Shown here piece by piece: positions 1-6,950 of a DNA stretch of 15,265 nucleotides. This DNA comes from Moraxellaceae bacterium. GTDB lineage: Bacteria; Pseudomonadota; Gammaproteobacteria; Pseudomonadales; Moraxellaceae. The number at the start of each line of letters is the position of its first letter. Within the stretch, counting starts at the first letter, position 1. The notes under the pieces were generated by a model that saw only the letters and a list, made by a program, of their open reading frames with translations, did not search any database and was not told the DNA's origin. Location of the stretch: assembly GCA_021156385.1 (NCBI GenBank), contig JAJNDL010000003.1, forward strand, positions 1 through 15,265, in the 5' to 3' direction. Both the position numbers and the translations under genes were made by a program.

Positions 1-483
1 GGCAAGGACTTCGACTTCATCATCTGCGACAGCCCCGCCGGCATCGAAAAGGGTGCCCACCTCGCCATGTACTTCGCCGACGAGGCCATCGTGGTGACCA
101 ACCCGGAAGTCAGCTCCGTGCGCGACTCCGACCGCATGCTGGGCCTGCTCTCCGCCAAGAGCCGCCGCGCCGAACAGAACCTCGAGCCCATCCGCGAACA
201 CCTGCTGCTCACCCGCTACAGCCCCGAGCGCGTGGCCAAGGGCGAGATGCTGGGCGTCTCCGACGTGGAGGAGATCCTCTCTATCAAGCTGCTCGGCGTG
301 ATCCCCGAGTCGCAGGCCGTGCTGAAGGCCTCCAACGCCGGCGTGCCCGTCATCCTCGACGAGGAATCCGATGCCGGCCAGGCCTATGCCGACGCCGTCG
401 AGCGCCTGCTCGGCAAGGAAGTCCCGCACCGCTTCCTCGAAGTGGAGAAGAAGGGTTTCTTCAGCCGCCTCTTGAGCCGCTAA
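1..483 (+). CDS. minD: Septum site-determining ATPase MinD, C-terminal part (5' end outside window)
   Basis: MinD is the membrane-bound ATPase that recruits MinC and oscillates under MinE control to keep FtsZ rings away from the poles. The frame is open from base 1, so the start and the P-loop are missing. The visible part contains the Walker-B-like strand ending DSPAGIE, the [12 protein letters not shown] segment, the LGVIPES segment and, at the very end, the basic/hydrophobic amphipathic tail [11 protein letters not shown], the membrane-targeting helix of MinD. All are strongly characteristic of the family. The stop codon lies 10 bases before the preferred minE start, so the two genes are one transcription unit; minC would be expected just upstream, outside the window. 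No frameshift or odd residue is visible in the part shown. Confidence 0.97.
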   Translation, partial: GKDFDFIICDSPAGIEKGAHLAMYFADEAIVVTNPEVSSVRDSDRMLGLLSAKSRRAEQNLEPIREHLLLTRYSPERVAKGEMLGVSDVEEILSIKLLGVIPESQAVLKASNAGVPVILDEESDAGQAYADAVERLLGKEVPHRFLEVEKKGFFSRLLSR

Positions 484-493
484 GGAGATGGCC

Positions 494-748
494 ATGAACC
501 TCTTCGACTTCCTCCGCGAGCGCAAGCCGAAAACCAGCGCCGCCACGGCGAAGGAACGCCTGCAGATCATCGTCGCCCACGAGCGCCAGCAGCGCGGCCA
601 GCCGGACTGGCTGCCCAAGCTGCAGCGCGAGCTGGTCGAGGTGATCCGCAAGTACGTGCCCATCGAGGACGACCAGGTGCAGGTCGCGCTGGAAAGCCAG
701 GGCAACTGCTCCATCCTCGAGCTCAACGTCACGCTGCCGGAGCGCTGA
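494..748 (+). CDS. minE: Cell division topological specificity factor MinE
   Basis: MinE stimulates MinD ATPase at the membrane and drives pole-to-pole oscillation, restricting the MinC/MinD division inhibitor to the poles. The protein is 84 residues, normal for the family. It has the N-terminal membrane-binding stretch [11 protein letters not shown], the anti-MinCD helix [13 protein letters not shown], and a C-terminal topological specificity/dimerisation domain running through IRKYVPI and [10 protein letters not shown]. An ATG at 488 is also in frame, but the ribosome-binding sequence AGGAG at 483-487 directly abuts it. From that site the ATG at 494 has a 6-base spacing and gives the usual MinE N terminus, so 494 is preferred. 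It is co-transcribed with minD and followed by a strong terminator. Confidence 0.97.
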   Translation: MNLFDFLRERKPKTSAATAKERLQIIVAHERQQRGQPDWLPKLQRELVEVIRKYVPIEDDQVQVALESQGNCSILELNVTLPER

Positions 749-787
749 GACAGACACCGCCGGCAGCACCGCCGCACAGAAACGGAA

Positions 788-811
788 ACGCCCCGCAATG
801 CGGGGCGTTTT
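788..811. terminator. Rho-independent terminator after minDE, probably bidirectional
   Basis: A perfect 9-bp G+C-rich stem (788-796 with 800-808) with a 3-base loop is followed by a T run at 808-811. It sits 40 bases after the minE stop. On the minus strand it is followed by a T-containing tract, so it can also end the pilin transcript that converges from the right, whose stop is at 829. Confidence 0.9.
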
Positions 812-828
812 CATTGGCGCAGCGCGCG

Positions 829-1287
829 TCAGCGGCAGCTCGTCGGCCGGTAGCGGTTGGCGATGGTGTCTTCGCCCTCGCCCACGCAGGACCATTTGAT
901 GCCGCCGGAGGTCAGCGTCGGATAGAGCACCAGGGTCTTGCCGACCAGCAGCGGATCGCCCGTGTAGTGGATGATGATGGCGCCCTCGAAACCCTCACCG
1001 ACACCCTCCACGTTGACGTAGGCCACGTTGTTGCCGGAGATGGATTGCGGCGAGGCCAGGCCGTAGGAGGCGTTTGCCGGAACACCGGCCACGCCGAGGA
1101 AGCGGCCCAGCGACAGGCGCGTTTCCGCGATCGTGGTCTTGGCGCCACCCGCCAGGGACAGGCCCTCGGCCACCTTGGCACGCACGGTGTAGTCCTGGTA
1201 GGCCGGGATCGCCACTGCGGCAAGAATGCCGATGATGGCGACCACGATCATGAGTTCGATGAGCGTGAAGCCCCTGCTGGTGCGCAT
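829..1287 (-). CDS. Type IV pilin (PilA/PilE-type major pilin), downstream copy
   Basis: Structural subunit of a type IVa pilus, exported as a prepilin and processed and N-methylated by PilD. The protein is 152 residues with a short basic leader MRTSRG, the prepilin cleavage site G|FTLIE with Glu at mature position 5, and the long hydrophobic assembly helix that follows. Near the C terminus two cysteines separated by 16 residues (WSC ... TSC) form the expected disulfide-bonded D-region loop. An upstream in-frame ATG at 1344 would add 19 residues that look nothing like a pilin leader. The ATG at 1287 has a strong purine-rich ribosome-binding site (GGAGGAAGGGG) a few bases upstream. The gene lies 60 bases downstream of a paralogue about 78% identical by eye. 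The differences are concentrated in the middle and in the disulfide loop. Confidence 0.95.
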   Translation of the reverse strand: MRTSRGFTLIELMIVVAIIGILAAVAIPAYQDYTVRAKVAEGLSLAGGAKTTIAETRLSLGRFLGVAGVPANASYGLASPQSISGNNVAYVNVEGVGEGFEGAIIIHYTGDPLLVGKTLVLYPTLTSGGIKWSCVGEGEDTIANRYRPTSCR

Positions 1288-1318
1288 TGTGTTTCCCCTT
1301 CCTCCAATTCGCTGCCGC

Positions 1319-1340
1319 TGCGCGGACGCGACGCCGCGCA
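1319..1340 (-). other. Short hairpin between the two pilin genes
   Basis: A 7-bp inverted repeat (1319-1325 with 1334-1340, 8-base loop) lies in the 60-bp gap between the pilin genes. There is no T run after it on the minus strand, so it is not a classic terminator. It could act as an mRNA-stability or partial attenuation element that makes expression of the two pilins unequal. This is inference. Confidence 0.35.
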
Positions 1341-1347
1341 TCATGCG

Positions 1348-1812
1348 TCAGCCGCGGCAGTTCGCCGGCCGGTACTTGTTCTCGATCGTGTCGAAGCCGG
1401 TGATCGTGCAATCCCACTTGATGCCGCCCGCGGTCAGCGTCGGCACGAGGGCCAGCGTCTTGCCCATCAGTGCCGCATCGCCCGTGTAATGGATGATGAT
1501 GGCGCCGTCGTAGCCGCCGCCCACGCCTTCCACGTTGATGTAGGCCACGTTGTTGCCGGCGATGGACGTCGGCGTGGCCAGTCCGTAGGACGCGTTGGCA
1601 TGCACGCCGCTCGTGCCGAGATAGCGGCCCAGCGACAGGCGCGTCTCGGCCACCGTGGCCTTGACCCCGGCCGCCAGCGCCAGGCCTTCCGACACCTTGC
1701 TGCGCACGGTGTAGTCCTGGTAGGCGGGAATCGCCACCGCGGCGAGGATGCCGATGATGGCGACCACGATCATGAGTTCGATGAGCGTGAAGCCCCGGGC
1801 ACGCTGCTGCAT
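1348..1812 (-). CDS. Type IV pilin (PilA/PilE-type major pilin), promoter-proximal copy
   Basis: Second type IVa pilin, 154 residues. It has leader MQQRARG, cleavage before FTLIE, the conserved hydrophobic N-terminal helix, and a C-terminal cysteine pair (WDC ... ANC) with the same 16-residue spacing as its neighbour. The ATG at 1812 follows a GGAG sequence with suitable spacing. It is the first gene of the pilin pair and lies downstream of a candidate sigma-54 promoter, the usual promoter class for pilA. The two proteins share an identical stretch covering the cleavage-site Gly to the end of the first helix, as expected for a recent tandem duplication. Pilus assembly genes (pilB, pilC, pilD) are not in the window, so which copy is the major subunit cannot be read from the sequence. 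Confidence 0.95.
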   Translation of the reverse strand: MQQRARGFTLIELMIVVAIIGILAAVAIPAYQDYTVRSKVSEGLALAAGVKATVAETRLSLGRYLGTSGVHANASYGLATPTSIAGNNVAYINVEGVGGGYDGAIIIHYTGDAALMGKTLALVPTLTAGGIKWDCTITGFDTIENKYRPANCRG

Positions 1813-1881
1813 TCTTCTTTACTCCTGGATTACGCTGTCTCCGGCTGCCGGCTCCGGCGTCGCTGCAGCCGGGCCGGCCAG

Positions 1882-1897
1882 TGCCGGAGAAGCGCCA
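1882..1897 (-). promoter_or_regulatory. Candidate sigma-54 (RpoN) -24/-12 promoter for the pilin genes
   Basis: Read on the minus strand, TGGCGCTTCTCCGGCA matches the -24 TGGC element and the -12 GCA element with the required 10 bases between the GG and GC dinucleotides. It deviates at the TT of the -12 box. The predicted start would leave a leader of about 60 bases before the pilin ATG at 1812. Pilin genes in Pseudomonas and relatives are transcribed by RpoN with PilR. The match is partial, so this is a suggestion. Confidence 0.35.
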
Positions 1898-2022
1898 AGT
1901 GTGCCGCAGCAGGTCCGCTGCCGCCTTCCGGGCAGTCGGGGAAGTACCGCCGTTCGCCGGCAGGGCGTGCCGGCCTCGGCTACCTTGAAGGCATCTCTCG
2001 CACGCTGCCGGGGCATGCCGCC

Positions 2023-3090
2023 ATGGCCCAGACCTCCGCCGGACTCCACCGCGGCCTCGCGCTGCTCCTCGCCCTGTTCGCCCTGGCCCTCGCCGCCTGC
2101 ACGACCGCGCCGCCCTCCCGCGCCGACCGCGCGCAGAATGCCGGGCGCACTTATGTGATCACCGGCGCCTCCAGCGGCATCGGCCGCGGTGTCGCGCTGG
2201 CGCTGGCGGCGCAGCGCGCCAACGTGGTGCTGGCGGCGCGGGGCGCGACAGCGCTGCAGAGCGCTGCCGCGCAGGTGCAGGCCGCGGGTGGCACGCCGCT
2301 GGCGGTGGTCATCGACGTCAGCCGGCCGGAGGACATGGAGCGGCTCGCCGCCGCCGCGGTGGCACGCTTCGGCCGCATCGACGTGTGGATCAACAACGCC
2401 GGCGTCGGCGCCATCGGGCCCTTCGGGCGGATTCCGCCCGCGGACCACGGCCGCGTCGTCGACGTCAACCTGAAGGGCGTGATCTTCGGCAGCCACGTCG
2501 CGCTCGCACAGTTCCGCCGCCAGGGCGCGGGCACGCTGGTGAACATCGGCTCGGTCGAGGGCGAGCTGCCGGTGGCGCAGCACGCCAGCTATGCCGCCAG
2601 CAAGGCCGCGGTGATGGCGCTGGGCCGTGCCCTCAACGAGGAACTGCGCATGGAGGGGCAGAAGAAGATCCGGGTCGCCACCGTGCTGCCCTCCGCCACC
2701 GACACGCCCTTCTTCAACCACGCCGCCAACTACAGCGGGCATCCGCTCGGCCTGGTGCTGCTCGATCCGCCGGAGAAGGTCGTCAACGTGGTGCTGCATG
2801 CCGCGCTGCATCCGCGCGAGGAAATGCCGGTGGGCTGGAAGGCCTGGCTGGTCTACCACGGTCACCGCCTCGCGCCCGACTTCGCCGAGCGGATGGCGAC
2901 GGTGCTCTATGAAAAGCTGGTGCTGGAGGATGCGCCGCCGGCCGCGGACAGCAGCGGCAACCTGCACGCCCCCTCGCCCGGGCCGGGCGCCGTAGAGGGC
3001 GGCGTGGAAGAGCGCATGCGGGCACAGAAGGAAGCGCAGAGGCGGAAACGGCAGGAATACCCGGCGCCGCTACCCGCGCCGGCACACTGA
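2023..3090 (+). CDS. Short-chain dehydrogenase/reductase with lipoprotein signal peptide
   Basis: A classical SDR oxidoreductase of 355 residues; the substrate is unknown. The Rossmann motif TGASSGIG is at residues 47-54, NNAG at 124-127, catalytic Asn at 149, Ser at 177, and YAASK with Tyr190 and Lys194, so the catalytic tetrad is complete. Arg73 after the second strand (VVLAAR) favours NADP(H). Unusually, the first 26 residues are a hydrophobic signal ending in the lipobox LAAC (Cys26, followed by TT). This predicts a lipid-anchored periplasmic protein although NAD(P) is cytoplasmic. The last 40 or so residues are a Pro/Ala-rich then strongly charged tail outside the SDR fold. The ATG at 2023 is chosen because it creates the signal peptide; its ribosome-binding site is weak. 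If translation started later, near the Rossmann fold, the enzyme would be an ordinary cytosolic SDR. It converges with the sensor gene on the other strand. Confidence 0.93.
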   Translation: MAQTSAGLHRGLALLLALFALALAACTTAPPSRADRAQNAGRTYVITGASSGIGRGVALALAAQRANVVLAARGATALQSAAAQVQAAGGTPLAVVIDVSRPEDMERLAAAAVARFGRIDVWINNAGVGAIGPFGRIPPADHGRVVDVNLKGVIFGSHVALAQFRRQGAGTLVNIGSVEGELPVAQHASYAASKAAVMALGRALNEELRMEGQKKIRVATVLPSATDTPFFNHAANYSGHPLGLVLLDPPEKVVNVVLHAALHPREEMPVGWKAWLVYHGHRLAPDFAERMATVLYEKLVLEDAPPAADSSGNLHAPSPGPGAVEGGVEERMRAQKEAQRRKRQEYPAPLPAPAH

Positions 3091-3107
3091 CAGGCTGCGC
3101 GCAACGC

Positions 3108-4412
3108 TCAGCCCTCGACCCGCTCCGCGACGCGTGCCAGCGGCGTGCGTGCCAGCGCCGCGATCAGGCTGATGGCGATGCTCTTGGTGCTCTCCTGCAG
3201 CAGGCGGCGCGTCGCCGTGTCGCAGGCGCCGAGCAGGGCCAGCTCCAGCATGCCCACCAGACGGTCGTTGTGCACCAGCGGCACCAGCACGATCTGCACC
3301 GGCTTCAGCGCCAGCACGCCGCAGCGGATGGTGAGGTAATCCTCCGGCAGGTCGTCGAGGACCATGAATTCGCGCAGTGCCGCGGCCTGGCCGAGCAGGC
3401 CGGCGCCCAGCGCCACGCGCGGCGGTGCGGAATGCACGGCATGGCTGGCGGTGGCGACGAGCTCGCCGCCGGCATCGTCCAGCACGTAGAGCACGCCCAC
3501 CGGCGCGCCGAGCACGCCGGCCAGGCAGTCCAGCACATTGCGGCTGAGTTCGGCGGGCGTGAGCTGGCCGCGCATGCACTCGTCGAGCTGCACGAGCACG
3601 TTGGCGCGCAATTCACGGCGGCGGTCGGCGGCCTGCCGCTCCTTCAGCGCCAGGCGCATCCGGTCGATGGCCGCCAGCAGCTGCCCGGCTTCGTCGCGGC
3701 GTTGCGTGGACACCGCAACGTCCCAGTCGCCGCTGGCGATGGCGCCCGCCACCGTCACCGCCTCCTCGAGTCCGCGGCGCACGCTGCGCACGATCCACCA
3801 GCCCAGCAGCAGCGTGCAGGCCAGCGCGGTGCCGCCGAGCGTGAAACCCGCCACGCGCATGTAGATGCCATCGCGGTGTGCCTGCTCTACCCAGCCGTTC
3901 ACCCGGCCGAGATAGGCATTGCGGAAGGCACTGAAACGGTCGCGGAACGTGTCTTCCTGCGCACGCACCGTCGAGATCGAGCTGTAGAGCCGGTCGGTCG
4001 CCACGGTGCCGGCAACGGACGCCGCCGCCAGCGTGTCGGCCTCGTGGAAATAGGCGGCGAAGGCCGTGGCCGCCGCGAACGCGCCGGGCTCGTCGGCCGC
4101 GATGGCCTTCAGCTCGTGCTCCAGCCGCGCCGCCTGCTGGCGGGCATCGCCGAGTGCCTCCTCGTCCTGGTCGGAGATGGCCTCGTGGAAAGTGTCGCGC
4201 AGCACCAGGAACTGGTAGTCGACCTGGTGCAGCCGCGTGACCATGGGCAGCGCCTTGCTGCCGACGCGATCGAGATGGTCGATGCTGCGTCCGGACACGA
4301 CGGTGGAGAACAGGAAGAAGAGCAAAAAGAAGAAAGTCGCGGCGGCAACCAGCAGGGTGACGCGGTTGCGGATGGTGAGATCGTCGAAGCGACGTGCAAG
4401 GTTCGCAATCAT
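3108..4412 (-). CDS. Membrane sensor protein: periplasmic helical domain, HAMP, GAF; no output domain
   Basis: About 434 residues. One transmembrane helix (about 18-39) is followed by an extracytoplasmic, mainly helical domain (about 40-185) resembling chemoreceptor-type four-helix-bundle sensors. A second membrane helix (about 186-208) leads to a HAMP linker (about 209-262) and a C-terminal GAF-type domain (about 275-425) containing RNVLDCLAGVLGAPVGVLYV and a VLVPLVHNDRLVGMLELA strand pair. The protein then stops: no histidine kinase, GGDEF, EAL, cyclase or chemoreceptor signalling domain follows, and the stop is 17 bases from the SDR stop. Similar HAMP-GAF modules are usually the front half of hybrid kinases. 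An in-frame ATG at 4448 would add 12 residues; neither start has a good ribosome-binding site, and 4412 gives the more typical short cytoplasmic N terminus. It is divergent from the peroxidase/cupredoxin operon. Confidence 0.87.
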   Translation of the reverse strand: MIANLARRFDDLTIRNRVTLLVAAATFFFLLFFLFSTVVSGRSIDHLDRVGSKALPMVTRLHQVDYQFLVLRDTFHEAISDQDEEALGDARQQAARLEHELKAIAADEPGAFAAATAFAAYFHEADTLAAASVAGTVATDRLYSSISTVRAQEDTFRDRFSAFRNAYLGRVNGWVEQAHRDGIYMRVAGFTLGGTALACTLLLGWWIVRSVRRGLEEAVTVAGAIASGDWDVAVSTQRRDEAGQLLAAIDRMRLALKERQAADRRRELRANVLVQLDECMRGQLTPAELSRNVLDCLAGVLGAPVGVLYVLDDAGGELVATASHAVHSAPPRVALGAGLLGQAAALREFMVLDDLPEDYLTIRCGVLALKPVQIVLVPLVHNDRLVGMLELALLGACDTATRRLLQESTKSIAISLIAALARTPLARVAERVEG

Positions 4413-4671
4413 GAATGTCGTTATGTGTCGTGGCGCGTGCCTGCGCATCTCATGCCGACGCCGTCGGCCGCGTCAGGCCCATAGTAGCGTCGCATCGCCG
4501 AAGAGACAGCAGTACCGCAGCAGCAAAACGCCCCGGCCCGCCTCTCAGTGACAGGCTGTAGCGCGGAGGAGACAGGCGGCACCAGGGAGTACCTGCCGCC
4601 GCTCGTACACTGCGGGAATACGCGTGGTCTGCGTGCATAACCACAAAACATTTCCAGGGGATTCTTCCAGC

Positions 4672-5682
4672 ATGCGCCGCCAGCCTGCCGGCCCGCTCCC
4701 GTTGCGTGCCTTCCGCCTCGCCCTCCTGCCTGCCCTGCTCTGCAGCGCCGCGCTCGCCTTCGAGCCGCTGGGCACGCCGCGTCCCGACACCATCGAGCAT
4801 CCGGACGGGGTGCCGCCGAATGCCGCCATGGTCGAGCTCGGCCGCGCGCTGTTCTTCGACAGCCGGCTTTCCGGCAATCGGCAACAGAGCTGTGCCAGCT
4901 GCCACATGCCGGAGCTCGGCCTGGGCGACGGCGCGGCGAAAGGCCGCGGTACCGCCGGCGGAGCGCTGCCGCGCAATACGCCGCATCTCTACAACCTGGC
5001 CTGGAACGTCTCTTTCTTCTGGGACGGCCGCGCGCAGTCGCTGGAGGAGCAGGCCCTCGGCCCCATCCAGGCGCCCGGCGAGATGAACATGCCGCTGCCG
5101 CGCATGATCACGACGCTGAGCGCGCTGACCGGCTACCAGGCGCAGTTCCGCGCCGCCTTCGGCAGCGAGGAGGTCAGCGCCGAGAAAGTGGCGCAGGCCA
5201 TCGCCGCCTTCGAGCGCACGCTGGTCAGCAGCAACTCCGCCTTCGACCGCTACCAGGCCGGCGACCGCAACGCCATGAGCCCGGAGGCCGTGCGCGGCCT
5301 TGCGCTCTTCACCGGCAAGGCGCAGTGCGTGCAGTGCCACGACGGCCCCAACTTCACCGACAACAGTTTCCACAACATCGGCATCGGCGATGCCGATCCC
5401 GGCCGCGCCACGATCGTGAAGGACCGCAGCCTCACCGGCGCGTTCAAGACGCCGGGACTGCGCAACGTCGCGCTCACCGCACCGTACATGCACGACGGCT
5501 CGCAGAAGACGCTGGAAGACGTGATGCGCCACTACAACCGGGGTGGCCGGAAGACGCCCCACCTCGACCGGCTGATGAAGCCGCTCAAGCTCAACAACCG
5601 CGAGATCATGGAGCTGATCGCCTTCATGGGCGCGCTCACCGACCCGGTGCGCGTCGACCGTCCCCAGTCCCTACCGCAGTGA
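4672..5682 (+). CDS. Di-haem cytochrome c peroxidase / MauG-family protein
   Basis: Periplasmic di-haem c-type cytochrome of the CcpA/MauG superfamily, 336 residues, which reduces H2O2 or performs peroxide-dependent oxidation of a partner protein. A Sec signal peptide (basic start, hydrophobic LALLPALLCSAALA) is followed by two c-haem motifs, CASCH at residues 74-78 and CVQCH at 219-223. The C-terminal half has the family motif PYMHDGS. Its Met273 matches the methionine ligand of the high-potential haem in peroxidases, where MauG itself uses a tyrosine. FFWDGR and LGPI/EMNM motifs are also typical. The ATG at 4672 has AGGGG about 10 bases upstream; the longer frame from 4624 would spoil the signal peptide. 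It is the first gene of a tight operon with a cupredoxin and a P460-like cytochrome. Peroxidase activity is likely; the natural electron donor or target is not known. Confidence 0.94.
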   Translation: MRRQPAGPLPLRAFRLALLPALLCSAALAFEPLGTPRPDTIEHPDGVPPNAAMVELGRALFFDSRLSGNRQQSCASCHMPELGLGDGAAKGRGTAGGALPRNTPHLYNLAWNVSFFWDGRAQSLEEQALGPIQAPGEMNMPLPRMITTLSALTGYQAQFRAAFGSEEVSAEKVAQAIAAFERTLVSSNSAFDRYQAGDRNAMSPEAVRGLALFTGKAQCVQCHDGPNFTDNSFHNIGIGDADPGRATIVKDRSLTGAFKTPGLRNVALTAPYMHDGSQKTLEDVMRHYNRGGRKTPHLDRLMKPLKLNNREIMELIAFMGALTDPVRVDRPQSLPQ

Positions 5683-5690
5683 GATCCGCC

Positions 5691-6356
5691 GTGAACCGAC
5701 CGACTCCGCTCCTGACGCAGGCCGTGACCGGCGCTGCCCTCGCCCTTGCCCTCGCCCTTGCCCTCGGCGCGTCCGCCGCTGCCGACACCGTGACCGCGAA
5801 ACTGCGCTTCGACAACATGCTCCCCTTCACCGGCGTGCTGTACGCGCCCGACAAGGCCGCGCCCCGCCAGCGCGCCACGCTGGACCAGAAGGACAAGGCC
5901 TTCTCGACGCCGGTGGTGGTGGTCAGCCCCGAGGCCGAGCTCAAGATCAAGAACTCGGACGACTTCGAGCACAACGTGTTCGCCGACGACAAGCGCCAGA
6001 CCGGCATCGCCTTCGATCTCGGCCGCATTCCGGCCCACGACCAGCTCAAGCTGCCGGTGCGCTGGAAGGAGGATTCGCTGCTGCGCCTCGGCTGCAAGAT
6101 CCACCCGAAGATGAAGACCTATGTCGCCAACCTGCGCTCGCAGCACGTCGCCACCATTCCCTTCGCGCCGGGCCGCCAGGACTACGAGGTGAGCCTCGTG
6201 CAGGTGCCGGCCGGCCTGCAGGAGATCCGCGTCCTGCTGCCCGACCTGCCGCCCCTGTCCGCCACGCTGAAGGCCGGCGAGAGCCGCACGCTCACGGTCA
6301 CCGCCAAGGGCCGCACCCTCGGCACCATCGAACTCGCCCGCCGGGGTGACAACTGA
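5691..6356 (+). CDS. Periplasmic cupredoxin (plastocyanin-like, 'methylamine utilization protein' type)
   Basis: Small blue-copper-type protein, 221 residues, probably an electron carrier for the neighbouring di-haem peroxidase. A Sec signal peptide (hydrophobic Ala-Leu repeat, then GASAAA) ends near residue 30. A cupredoxin domain follows at about 33-150. The expected type-1 copper ligands are all visible: His94 in FEHN and the cluster Cys135-x2-His138-x2-Met141 in GCKIHPKM. The rest of the protein (about 150-221) looks like a second beta-rich domain of the carboxypeptidase-regulatory kind. The start is GTG at 5691, 8 bases after the peroxidase stop; no ATG gives a complete signal peptide. 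The stop overlaps the next start by one base (TGATG), so the genes are translationally coupled. Proteins of this type are often labelled methylamine-utilisation proteins from their MauG neighbours, but no methylamine dehydrogenase genes are seen here. Confidence 0.87.
   Translation: MNRPTPLLTQAVTGAALALALALALGASAAADTVTAKLRFDNMLPFTGVLYAPDKAAPRQRATLDQKDKAFSTPVVVVSPEAELKIKNSDDFEHNVFADDKRQTGIAFDLGRIPAHDQLKLPVRWKEDSLLRLGCKIHPKMKTYVANLRSQHVATIPFAPGRQDYEVSLVQVPAGLQEIRVLLPDLPPLSATLKAGESRTLTVTAKGRTLGTIELARRGDN
5736..5766 (+). repeat. 12-bp tandem repeat inside a signal peptide
   Basis: The unit GCCCTCGCCCTT is repeated 2.6 times without mismatch (5736-5747, 5748-5759, partial 5760-5766) and encodes Ala-Leu-Ala-Leu steps of the cupredoxin signal peptide. 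Because the unit is four codons, gain or loss of a copy would keep the reading frame and only change the length of the hydrophobic core. Confidence 0.85.
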
Positions 6357-6934
6357 TGCGCGCAGTGCTGTCCCGTTGCACCTTCCTCGCACTGTGCTGC
6401 ATCGCGTTGCCGGCACCGGCCGGTGAAGCCCCGGCCCGCCAGGGCTTCGCGCCGCCCTCCGGGCTCGGCATCCCCGCCGACTACCGCAGCCGCTGGCCGC
6501 AGCTGGCGCCGCTCTCGTTCTCCGGCATGCACTGGAACCAGTCGGTGACGGTCTTCAGCAATGCCGGCCAGGCGCCCTACCGGCACAACCAGGACCTGTG
6601 GTGGGAGCAGGAACAGAACAGCGGCTGGTCGGGCGACGACAGCGGCGGCGCGTTCCAGAACTATGCCCCCGGCACCGTGCTGGTGAAGGAGGGCTTCATG
6701 CGCGCCAAGCCCGGCGCGATGCTGCACCCGACCTTCCTCTCCATCATGGTGAAGCGCGAGAAAGGTTTCGATCCGGAATACGGCGACTGGGAGTACATCC
6801 AGTCCTCGCCGCAGGGCAAGGTGCTGCTGCGCGGCGCGCTCTCCGCGCCCGGCATCAGCACCGCCTGCGGCAACTGCCACACCAACGTAGCCGACCGCGA
6901 CTACGTGTTCTCCACCACCGGCAAGGGCGGCTGA
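6356..6934 (+). CDS. Cytochrome P460-like c-type cytochrome
   Basis: Predicted periplasmic mono-haem protein of 192 residues. After a signal peptide (MRAVLSRC then a hydrophobic stretch ending PAPAG), the mature part has the features of the cytochrome P460 family: a tryptophan/aromatic-rich middle, a PGTVLVKEGF segment with Lys111, the GFDPEYGDWEY segment, and near the C terminus a single haem motif CGNCH (171-175) followed by DRDYVF. In true P460 a lysine is covalently linked to the haem and the enzyme oxidises hydroxylamine; Lys111 in VLVKE is the candidate equivalent. Other family members only bind NO or other small ligands. Third gene of the peroxidase-cupredoxin operon, starting on the last base of the preceding stop codon. 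The family assignment is by motif recognition and the activity is open. Confidence 0.82.
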   Translation: MRAVLSRCTFLALCCIALPAPAGEAPARQGFAPPSGLGIPADYRSRWPQLAPLSFSGMHWNQSVTVFSNAGQAPYRHNQDLWWEQEQNSGWSGDDSGGAFQNYAPGTVLVKEGFMRAKPGAMLHPTFLSIMVKREKGFDPEYGDWEYIQSSPQGKVLLRGALSAPGISTACGNCHTNVADRDYVFSTTGKGG

Positions 6935-6950
6935 GCGGGCCGCCCGGTTA

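Noticed and set aside
1864..1880. Second sigma-54-like match near the pilin promoter
   Set aside because: The GG and GC dinucleotides are 11 bases apart instead of 10, a spacing that sigma-54 does not usually tolerate.
814..2022. Long open plus-strand frame running into the SDR gene
   Set aside because: It is antisense to two clear pilin genes, and its translation is His/Arg/Gly-rich without any family; the SDR begins at 2023.
1819..2967. 382-codon minus-strand open frame opposite the SDR
   Set aside because: The SDR has complete catalytic motifs on the other strand; this frame is His/Arg-rich shadow sequence.
4672..6356. MbnH/MbnP-type di-haem enzyme and copper protein pair
   Set aside because: The partner here is a cupredoxin with a His-Cys-His-Met site and lacks the four-Cys motif of MbnP-type proteins; only a loose analogy remains.
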